From Prevotellaceae bacterium (GTDB taxonomy: Bacteria; Bacteroidota; Bacteroidia; Bacteroidales; UBA932): a stretch of DNA of 8,524 bases. The notes beneath the pieces are model-generated. The model saw only the letters and a program-made list of their open reading frames with translations, was not told the DNA's origin and made no database searches. Below are positions 1-6,800 of the stretch, in pieces. Both the position numbers and the translations under genes were made by a program. The stretch spans positions 1 through 8,524 of the forward strand of contig JAIRKV010000259.1 in NCBI GenBank assembly GCA_031259935.1, written 5' to 3'. Each line of letters starts with the position of its first letter. The stretch's first letter is position 1.

Positions 1-263
1 TTTCCAACTTATGAACAGGTTGAAACAGGGAATCGAGTCGACAAATGAAGAATGGATATAAATATTTGACACACAAGATTATCGTGTGTCGGCAGGGAAA
101 TCTGACTTGCGAAGTCGAAATTGAAACCCGAAATGCACAATCCGCTAACGCTTATAAAACTGTATAACAAAGCCGTAAAAAACTATAATGAATACGTTTT
201 CAGCGATTTATTTATGTCATACATCAACAAACTGGAAAAAGAAAATTTTAAAAGTAAAAATTA
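1..263 (+). pseudogene. Overlapping short reading frames, possible decayed 3' end of a gene
   Basis: Three short + strand reading frames follow one another with overlaps. The first is open from the left edge and stops at 59-61 (its tail reads LKQGIESTNEEWI). The second has ATG at 45 and stops at 165-167 (40 aa, containing KIIVCRQGNLTCEVEIETR). The third can start at ATG 133 and stops at 261-263 (43 aa, ending SYINKLEKENFKSKN). Each is in a different frame from the last. The residue patterns look protein-like: an alternating hydrophobic strand pattern in the second and an amphipathic helix with a lysine-rich end in the third. This would fit a single coding region broken by frameshifts, but very small separate genes or chance are equally possible. 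None has a clear ribosome binding site. I do not recognise a family. The left edge cuts the first frame. Confidence 0.25.
68..90. repeat. Perfect 7-bp inverted repeat (hairpin or dyad)
   Basis: GACACAC at 68-74 and GTGTGTC at 84-90 are exact reverse complements around a 9-nt spacer, and that spacer holds a further GAT/ATC pairing (77-79 with 81-83). No T-run follows, so this is not an intrinsic terminator. It could be an operator-like dyad or an RNA hairpin. A second smaller dyad, GACTT/AAGTC around GCG, follows at 104-116. Confidence 0.4.
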
Positions 264-441
264 ATGTATTAATAACAATACAAATAAATAATTGACCTGC
301 AACAGATTAAAAACTGTTTTTATGCACAAAAATACTTATATGCATTTCGCCGTGAAAGCAGCGAAACACACGGTTCCAAAATATTAACAGCAACATTTTG
401 AGAACGATATAATTCTAAACCAAAATATTATAGTATAGTTT
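264..441. other. Convergent intergenic region without genes
   Basis: This AT-rich stretch lies between the + strand reading frames on the left and the end of the minus-strand operon. I see no coding frame of useful length and no CRISPR repeats. It holds a weak terminator-like hairpin at 301-321, interleaved inverted repeats at 345-373, and a weak CAAAAT/ATTTTG pairing (377-382 with 395-400). It should contain the 3' ends of both transcripts, but no strong minus-strand terminator is visible. Confidence 0.6.
301..321 (+). terminator. Weak intrinsic-terminator-like hairpin
   Basis: AACAG (301-305) pairs with CTGTT (314-318) around an A-rich loop, and Ts run from 317 to 321. It lies about 40 nt after the last + strand stop codon, a plausible place for a terminator. 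The 5-bp stem with only two G-C pairs is weak, so the call is tentative. Confidence 0.3.
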
Positions 442-762
442 TTATTGATTTTCTCTTATGCGTATTGAAACTCCTATTTGGTTTTCGGGAGAAGCATCCG
501 GAGTAATTCGATTGATGCGAATTTCAAATAAATTTTCATGACCAAGTTGTAAAAACTTGTAAATCAATTTATTTTCTCCTCGCGGAATATAACCGAGTTT
601 TACATCGTGAAAATAAATAGCAACTGCGTATGTATCGAATTTATTTTCAGGCTCGACTTTTATCTTTAATTCCGAACCGATTTTTAATTCATAAAACACA
701 TCTACTCCGTCGTAATACGAAAATCCTGCAATGTGGCAATTTAAAAAATGTCTGTCTGTCAT
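442..762 (-). CDS. Stand-alone HIRAN-domain protein
   Basis: This 106-aa protein is almost entirely one HIRAN domain. It shows AGFSYYDG (12-19), then a hydrophobic strand leading into EPENKFDTYAVAIY (37-50), then KLGYIP (55-60), and it closes with a strand reading IGVSIRI (96-102). The E-P-x-N-x-x-D-x-x-A-V core and the LGYIP strand are the family hallmarks. In eukaryotic HLTF the domain binds the 3' end of single-stranded DNA. Bacterial single-domain versions are largely uncharacterised. No nuclease, helicase or membrane segment is present, so the protein probably acts as a cytoplasmic DNA-binding or adaptor subunit. It is the last gene of the cas9-cas1-cas2-WYL series, 56 nt after the WYL gene, and has the only clear Shine-Dalgarno sequence seen in the operon, which fixes the ATG at 762. 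A role in spacer acquisition or repair after CRISPR cleavage is inference from position. Confidence 0.85.
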   Translation of the reverse strand: MTDRHFLNCHIAGFSYYDGVDVFYELKIGSELKIKVEPENKFDTYAVAIYFHDVKLGYIPRGENKLIYKFLQLGHENLFEIRINRITPDASPENQIGVSIRIRENQ

Positions 763-770
763 ACTTTTTT

Positions 771-775
771 CTCCT
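771..775 (-). promoter_or_regulatory. Shine-Dalgarno sequence of the HIRAN gene
   Basis: On the minus strand AGGAG lies 8 nt before the ATG at 762. It stands out because the other genes here start behind A/T-rich leaders without such a motif. It may give the small terminal protein independent and efficient translation. Confidence 0.65.
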
Positions 776-818
776 GTTATTTAATTGTGAATATTAAAAT
801 TTTTGCAAAGAAACGATG

Positions 819-1742
819 TTATTTTGACAACTTTTGACATATTGCAATCTTCTGCAAAAAAATTATTCTTTTTTTCATATATTCCTTAAAATCATCGGAT
901 TCTAAAATTTCAATATCATGTAACAATCCCGTAACAAAACGTCCTATTCCTTCGTAACTGCAAACATTTGTTTCGAGAATCCATTCATTGTCGGATATTT
1001 TCGTAAGATATTGTTCGGATAAGGGATATTCTTCGGTCAAAAGCGACATGGACAGCAAACCTAACCGTAATTTTATAAAATATTGGTTAAAACTGCTGAT
1101 ACGGAAAATATCAATATAACCGCTTTGATGTTCATTTTCGTATTGCCACGACAAAGGCAGAATTTCAACTTTTTCAATTCGCTTGACTTTGAAAAGTTTG
1201 TTTTTCTTTTTCTCCATGTCATAAGCCCATATTTGAATGTAGTTGGTTGTGAATGCAAAAACTTCGACTTTGCGATTACGGATAACTTTACTGTTTGCCG
1301 ATCGGTAATTGTGCAAAATGACTTGCTGCTTGTTTTCGATTGCTTCAATCAATTTGTTTACATTGTGCGAATCTTTGGTGTGTACTGTGGTATGAGCAAG
1401 TATTTTATAATCATATACAGTATAAAGTTTCTTTTTGAGATTTTGTTTAAGCAAATTATTTTCATCGATACTTTCGATGGCGCTTTTCAGAATGCAGGCT
1501 TCTTCTTCGGTAAAGTGAATCAGTTGGCTGATATCTTTAAAATATTGCGAAGATTTGTCTATTCTGATAAAATCTCCCCGTTTTTTAATAACAAATCCTG
1601 CTTCGCGAAAAGTGTCGATATACCTGTAAACTGTTCGAACCGACATGTTTACTTTGTCCGACAAGTCATTGATTGAATATGAAACATTGCCTGTCAACAT
1701 TTTCATTAAACGTAATAATCGCTCTAATTTCGGTTGATCCAT
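819..1742 (-). CDS. WYL-domain transcriptional regulator with N-terminal HTH
   Basis: This 307-aa protein has the usual build of a DeoR/HTH_11-type WYL regulator. A winged helix-turn-helix occupies about 4-61, with a recognition helix near VNMSVRTVYRYID (31-43). A WYL domain spans about 130-195 and a WCX-like C-terminal region about 208-300. The signature strand reads IQIWAYDMEKKKNKLFKVKRI (169-189 region), so the W-Y-L core is altered to W-A-Y while the basic F-K-V-K-R-I part is kept. WYL domains bind nucleic acid or nucleotide ligands, and several regulate CRISPR loci. I place the start at ATG 1742, 10 nt after the cas2 stop. The frame can be extended to a TTG at 1766, but that would overlap cas2, and MDQPKLERLLRLMKML looks like a natural N-terminus. 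It probably senses a nucleic-acid ligand and controls this operon. The operator is not identified. Confidence 0.85.
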   Translation of the reverse strand: MDQPKLERLLRLMKMLTGNVSYSINDLSDKVNMSVRTVYRYIDTFREAGFVIKKRGDFIRIDKSSQYFKDISQLIHFTEEEACILKSAIESIDENNLLKQNLKKKLYTVYDYKILAHTTVHTKDSHNVNKLIEAIENKQQVILHNYRSANSKVIRNRKVEVFAFTTNYIQIWAYDMEKKKNKLFKVKRIEKVEILPLSWQYENEHQSGYIDIFRISSFNQYFIKLRLGLLSMSLLTEEYPLSEQYLTKISDNEWILETNVCSYEGIGRFVTGLLHDIEILESDDFKEYMKKRIIFLQKIAICQKLSK

Positions 1743-1752
1743 AATAATAATT

Positions 1753-2088
1753 TTAAAAAAGTTCAAGTTGCTGATGTGGTGTTGAAATTTCTTTTACTTT
1801 CTTACAGTAAAACAGTTCCATTGAGCCAAATTGTTTATCCGTAATGCACAGAATACCAACATGTCCTTTTTCCGGTAACAGTGTTTTTACTCTTTTTATG
1901 TGTACATCTGCATTTTCTCTGCTGGCGCAATGTCGTAAGTAAATTGAAAATTGAAACATGTTAAACCCGTCTTCTATAAGTTTTTTGCGGAATAAAGAAT
2001 GAGATTTTCTATCTTTTCGAGTTTCGGTAGGTAAATCAAAAAATACCATTATCCACATGATTCTGTATTCGTTAAATCTGTTCCACAT
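1753..2088 (-). CDS. cas2: CRISPR-associated protein Cas2
   Basis: This 111-aa protein matches type II Cas2. An N-terminal strand reads RIMWIMVFFDLPTET, with the conserved metal-site Asp in FFDLP (about residue 18). Then come FRKKLIEDGFNMFQFSIYLRHC, a region corresponding to the second strand and helix, and GHVGILCITDKQFGSMELFY near the end. Cas2 dimers bridge two Cas1 dimers to form the spacer-integration complex. They act structurally, and nuclease activity is not needed for integration in the systems studied. The length is normal. The ATG at 2088 lies 15 nt after the cas1 stop, and the stop at 1753 is 10 nt before the WYL gene, so co-transcription is very likely. A short leader (MWNRFNEY) precedes the first strand, as is usual for cas2 of this subtype. 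Confidence 0.95.
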   Translation of the reverse strand: MWNRFNEYRIMWIMVFFDLPTETRKDRKSHSLFRKKLIEDGFNMFQFSIYLRHCASRENADVHIKRVKTLLPEKGHVGILCITDKQFGSMELFYCKKVKEISTPHQQLELF

Positions 2089-2103
2089 GCCATATTATTC
2101 ATG

Positions 2104-3042
2104 CTATGTTTCAAAACCCGGATATGCAATCTTTCGATTTTCACCCAAATAACATTTTGCTAATGAGGCTGTTGTCTGTCCGGCTGCAATCATTAACGGA
2201 CTTCGTTGTTCATTTATAATCACATCTGTTACAGGAATATTCAGCATTTTCATTTTTATTTCTTTGGATAATTCTTGAAAATTACTTCCGCTGTCTGCTA
2301 TTTCTATTACCAATTTATCTACAAATGGTCGATATGGTTCCATAATATCATCAGCCAGACAATATGCATTATAGCGATTGTGATGATGAATCCCCAAAGT
2401 TGGCAATAAGCCGCTTGCAACCAGCGAGCGGGCAATAACAGCTCTCAATATGGCATATCCGTAGTTCAATAAATTATTGGGCGGTAAACCTTCGCGATTA
2501 CGGGTAAAATTTTCGATGTCGGGAAAAAGATTTTTCCAGTAATATGCTGCGGCGCGTGCTTCCAAATTATCACTGTCGCCGCTTTTTACTTGCCGTTCCC
2601 ATGCTAACATATTGCGAATAACAGCATTACGTTTACTCGCTAATACGTGCGCCTGATTTTTTATTTTTGCCTGAATGGTTTGCTGCCATAATTGCTTTTT
2701 CAACGGAAGCGATGCTTCTGTTTGCGCCTTAAACCGTTCGGTTTGTATAGTATTGTTACTCAATGGAAGATTAAGTCCAAAAGGCATGTGATTGCTGTTG
2801 CATGTGATTAAAGCGCAATTATTTGACAATAATTCTTCTATTAGTCCATGAGTAATTGTTATCTGCCTGTTATCCAAAACAATAACTCCAATGTCTTCAA
2901 CAGGAATACTTTTTATGCTATTTTCTTTAAATGAATCAGGCAACGAATTATTCTTCTCTATTTCAGGAAGTTTAATAATCAGTTGCCTGTTTCTTACGCT
3001 TAAATAAGCAGGATTTTCAAAATACAGAGTTTTCTTTATCAT
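2104..3042 (-). CDS. cas1: CRISPR-associated integrase Cas1 (type II)
   Basis: At 312 aa this is a full-length type II Cas1, the metal-dependent integrase that inserts new spacers at the leader end of the array together with Cas2. It has the N-terminal beta domain (about 1-85, beginning MIKKTLYFENPAYLSV) and an alpha-helical catalytic domain. Visible metal-site motifs are E161 in NLEARAAAYYW, the GIHHHNRYN cluster (H219-H221), and LADDIMEPYRPF (D231/D232, E235). LNYGYAILR (192-200) is the conserved helix before the His motif. Its ATG overlaps the stop codon of the upstream zinc-binding protein gene in an ATGA arrangement, so the two are probably translationally coupled. I see no frameshift or missing catalytic residue. 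The C-terminus ends in a short extension after the AGQTTASLAKCYLG helix. Confidence 0.96.
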   Translation of the reverse strand: MIKKTLYFENPAYLSVRNRQLIIKLPEIEKNNSLPDSFKENSIKSIPVEDIGVIVLDNRQITITHGLIEELLSNNCALITCNSNHMPFGLNLPLSNNTIQTERFKAQTEASLPLKKQLWQQTIQAKIKNQAHVLASKRNAVIRNMLAWERQVKSGDSDNLEARAAAYYWKNLFPDIENFTRNREGLPPNNLLNYGYAILRAVIARSLVASGLLPTLGIHHHNRYNAYCLADDIMEPYRPFVDKLVIEIADSGSNFQELSKEIKMKMLNIPVTDVIINEQRSPLMIAAGQTTASLAKCYLGENRKIAYPGFET

Positions 3043-3836
3043 GATTGTTTCTTTGCGAAAACGCCATCTCTTTCTGTATCAATATTTCCACCGTCATATC
3101 CACATACTCCCATGCGAGGAGAATTTACAATCGGCAAAGCCGCATAGTCTTCAAAATCTTCACATTTTTTTGCATGTTTTTTCGCGCATTTACTGCAAAA
3201 TATACTGTCCTCGTCCCAGTCGTGCACAGTACATATTAATATGGCAGGTTCTTTTTTGCATGTTTCGCACAGCCATTCGAGCGGTTCATTACGCGAAAGT
3301 AAAACGATTTTTTCGTCGGCTTTTACAGGATATTCTTCCATAACAGTTAGCAGAAGTTCGGTCGAACTGCCGAAATCATATTTATATTCCAACTTCAATC
3401 CTTTATAAAAAACTTTGTTTGTTTTCCGCCGCATGGGAATTTCGCCTTTTAACTCTTCCATAAGGTTTTCGTATTCTTTTATCTTGCCTTTTTCTAATAA
3501 TTCTTCCACTTCAAAAACGTTCCACATGCCGCCACCGGGTTGACGCTTTTGGGGCTTGGTAAATGCGCTCAAATGGTCGCAACATTCGAGCCATATTCCA
3601 CGGAGAAAATCATCAATATTTTTCATTGTTGCGCTACCGTCCACCCAAAGTGAAAGGAAATAATACGAGTAGCCCCAGCTCGGATTGGGTTCTACTTTTA
3701 GCAGATACGACTGTCCTGCCGTATTTTCTTTTGCTTTCTGTTTTAAATGGCTTTGCAAATGGCGGTTGATTCCTGCTTTTGCAAATGTTTCGCCACAAAA
3801 AAGGCACTTGCCTTCTGATTTTGGATTCTGTTCCAT
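3039..3836 (-). CDS. C2H2 finger / pRiA4b ORF-3-like / Cys-cluster protein inside the cas operon
   Basis: This 265-aa protein lies between cas9 and cas1 and is not a standard type II-C component. Three parts are visible. (1) An N-terminal C2H2 zinc finger has C11, C14, H26 and H30, with CLFCGETF and INRHLQSHL. (2) A middle domain of about 43-185 resembles the plasmid pRiA4b ORF-3 / IS1096 passenger TnpR-like family: YLLKVEP, WLECCDHLSAF (82-92), YKYDFGSSTELLL (151-163) and an IVLLSRNEP segment. (3) A C-terminal zinc-binding cluster has C190, C193, C202, H205, C214, C217, H221 and C225, followed by VNSPRMGVCGYDGG (237-250). The family's biochemical function is unknown to me. No nuclease motif, Cas4-like Fe-S motif or Csn2-like sequence is visible. 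The gene starts 41 nt after cas9 and ends in a 4-nt overlap with cas1, implying tight co-expression with the adaptation genes. A nucleic-acid- or protein-binding role in adaptation is inference. Confidence 0.7.
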   Translation of the reverse strand: MEQNPKSEGKCLFCGETFAKAGINRHLQSHLKQKAKENTAGQSYLLKVEPNPSWGYSYYFLSLWVDGSATMKNIDDFLRGIWLECCDHLSAFTKPQKRQPGGGMWNVFEVEELLEKGKIKEYENLMEELKGEIPMRRKTNKVFYKGLKLEYKYDFGSSTELLLTVMEEYPVKADEKIVLLSRNEPLEWLCETCKKEPAILICTVHDWDEDSIFCSKCAKKHAKKCEDFEDYAALPIVNSPRMGVCGYDGGNIDTERDGVFAKKQS

Positions 3837-3877
3837 TGTTTTGATTTTTTTAATTTATGTTATTATTTATAATTAAT

Positions 3878-6800
3878 TTAATTTTTTCCGTTTATTTCTG
3901 TGATATTGCCTAAACGGTCAATATTTAATTTGATACAATACTTTTTTATAGATAAACCATCAATATTTTGATATGCCTCTTGTGATCCAAATTCTTTTCC
4001 TTTTACTAATGTATTGGCAACAGAATGTTTTATAAAGTAAATTTCATTTCCGCTATATTTCGTTACATAGTAGATGTTTTCGCTTCGCACTGTTTTATCA
4101 CCCCAAAAATCTTTATACAAAGGGCTTTGCGGATCGGTAATCACTTCTTCATTTCCTTTTGGCATGTATATGGGGTCGCCTTGTTTTAAGGTAAATAATA
4201 ACTTTGCCCTGTTCTTTTCTTCAAAATAATTTTTGAAAAATTGTTCTTTGTCAAAAGGCTTTTTATCGGTAGATTCGTTAAAAGCTGCTTTCAAAAGATT
4301 GGTCGCATCGTAGAACGTGATAATATCAAAAATCCTTGTATTATCTTTCTCCATAACAGCAAAAAGATAGTTTCCACCGGTTGCGACATAGAGATTTTCA
4401 TTAAACGCCTTGCCTCTATTCAATTTCTGCAGAGCATCCTCCGTTTCTGCCTGTCCTTTTTTCTTGTTGATTTTTTGCGGATCTCTGTAAAAAATCTTTA
4501 TTGACGTAATAGGCGTATGAGGTTTTAAATTCCCGCTATTATCTTTCTTATCAGCCAATTTTTTGTTCAATGCCAATATTCCTTCGGCAGAGAATGCTTC
4601 TTCTTTTTTATTGTCAAAATCATTTAAATGCTGTTTAATGACTGTTTTTAGATATTCATTAGCTATTTTATCTATAGTTTTTTCGGTGGCAAATTTTTTA
4701 CCTGCCAATTTTGATAACGGGATTCTATATGTTTCAATTCCCTGACTTTTACCGTACAATGTGCCCTCGTGCAGTTGCCCGCGTATTTTTATTTGTAATT
4801 TGCCGGTTTTTTGAATATTCCCACTTTTATCTTTTCGTTCTTCATATTGTATTAATAATTTATCTTTGGTTTTTTGTGAAACAATTATCTGCCGAATTGC
4901 TTTTTCTGCATCTTCGGGAAAGCCTGCCCAAGGCATATCAATGCTTTTGAATTTTTCAATTTGTTTGAATATTTCATCTCTTTTTTGCTCGTCCAAATTG
5001 AGAATTTCGTCTAATAATTCGGAAGGACTTCCTTCAAAATCGGGTAAAATTTCTTTTTTATGGTTATCTAACCACGTTTGAAGTTCTTTATTGAGGTCAT
5101 TCAGCCGTTTTACATGCGCAGGTTCGGTGCAGGCAATTACTAAAGCATCAATAGCATGGTGTCTGTGATCAATGCGTTTACTCCAATTTTTGATAATCAA
5201 TTTATTGTTTTTCTTTTGCAAAAAATTTTGGTTGAAAGACTGCAAGAAATTTTCTTTGCTTAACACAACATCGGTAAAAGGAATATTTATTTTTTCATAT
5301 TCTTTCCTTTTTTTCTCTATTGAAGCAACATACTTTTCGTATTCCGACTCAGCAAGTAATGGCTGAACTTTCTCATACCTAGATTTTAATATTTGCTTGA
5401 ATTTTTCCGTTAATCCCCATTGATTTCTCAAATAATCGGTAACTCCACCTGTTGTTGTTTTTACATTTTCGTTGCCGACAATTTTATTTAATTCTTCTTT
5501 AATTCTTACGGATATGTATTGTGTTTCTTTTATTTGTCTTGTTACAGGATCTTCAGGAACTTTTGTTGCCAGTAAATTTTTTCTTTTTGCACCGTTAAAC
5601 GTTTTGTTTACGTGTTCAATAAATTTTTCTTTGGAGAATACCTTTGGAATGGACGAGCCTATTTCAAAATATTCCATTGCTGTTCGATTACTCTTTTCTC
5701 GGTTTATTTCTGTTTCAGCGATTACCTTGTTTGCGAATGAATCATCAAAATACCTCGATTGTGGGATTATATGGTCTTTATCATATAATCCTTTATTAAA
5801 TAAACTACTTAGGGGAATTGGTCGACCTGTATAGGGAGAAACATGTCCTTGTTCTCTCCAAAGTCTCATTTTTTCAATTTCCGATTTTGAAGGGTCGCTA
5901 TATTCTTCAATATATTTTTCTTCCAAATTTTCCTGTGAAGCCCAAATTTTGTATTTTTCTACATTTGCAAGTGTTATTTCTTGATGCAGTTCCATCAGCA
6001 AATTTTTAACTTCTTCATTGATATTTTGATTTTTACGGTTTGTATCATATATTTCTTTTCGTCTTTTAATATTATTTTTCAACTCTCTTGCCAATTCAAG
6101 CCGTATTTCATCGGGTTTTCCGTAAGTTTTCCAAATATCTTTTACAACCATCAACGATTCGTTAATCAGTTGTTCAACTAAGGGATTTCTCAAACTTCCC
6201 TGTTTTAATCTTTCGATTTTTTTATAATCATCAATTCTTTCGTTTTCAGCATATTCTTTTGCTGTATGTTTGCCATAAACTAATATAGTGGCATAAGCGT
6301 TTATAATTCCACCACACGTCAGTACATCCACATTATTTTCCAGATATTCCTGAGCGGCTTTTTCAAATGGGTCGGTTACTTTTTCATTTAATAGATAGGT
6401 GATTTTTTCGTTAAGTGTTTTCGAAAGTTCGTTGTTGAAATATTTTCCACATCTCACAAGCGGCATAATTTTTTCAATGGATTCAAGACTGAGCAAAGCG
6501 TAATTTCGGCTGAATTTTATTTTGCTGATATGAATAGCCGTTTGTTCCGGATTGGAAATTTCACCGGAGTATTTTTTTATAAAAGTAAGCACCTTTGAAG
6601 TTCGGTCACTGCTAATTTCGTACTCATTGCCTTTTGCATTGTACAAAATGTCCCACAATTCAATTTGCCTGTTTTTGTCCGGCAAACCAAGCTGATTCCA
6701 AAATTGTTCGCCTAATGCTTTTTTGAGTATTAACTTTGTCTCATCGCCTTTCAGTTTTGCTTTCGGATTCATTCCGTTGAGAAAATCTATGCCGTCTCGA

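Noticed and set aside
264..441. A degenerate CRISPR repeat or leader downstream of the operon
   Set aside because: Neither strand shows TTTGAAAGCAA-like or GTTGTG-like repeat sequence, and nothing recurs at a regular period.
763..818. A separate promoter for the HIRAN gene in the 56-nt gap
   Set aside because: A TTTGC is present, but no TAnnTTTG box lies at a suitable distance, so only the Shine-Dalgarno sequence can be supported.
1083..1676. A long + strand open frame (197 codons) opposite the WYL gene
   Set aside because: It is rich in Phe, Ile and Cys in the way antisense frames of AT-rich genes are. The minus strand here encodes a clear HTH-WYL protein.
1743..1766. An upstream TTG start for the WYL regulator
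   Set aside because: It would overlap the end of cas2 by 14 nt and add MNFFKIII before a natural MDQPKLERLL start. ATG at 1742 fits better.
3039..3836. The accessory gene as a divergent csn2 or cas4
   Set aside because: It has zinc-finger and pRiA4b ORF-3-like motifs. There is no Cas4 nuclease motif or Fe-S Cys pattern and nothing resembling Csn2.
3039..3836. Higher GC of the accessory gene as evidence of recent transfer
   Set aside because: Three 60-base stretches I counted gave about 40-48% GC against 30-35% in two from cas9, but stretches of cas1 varied from 28 to 52%, so the difference is not specific.
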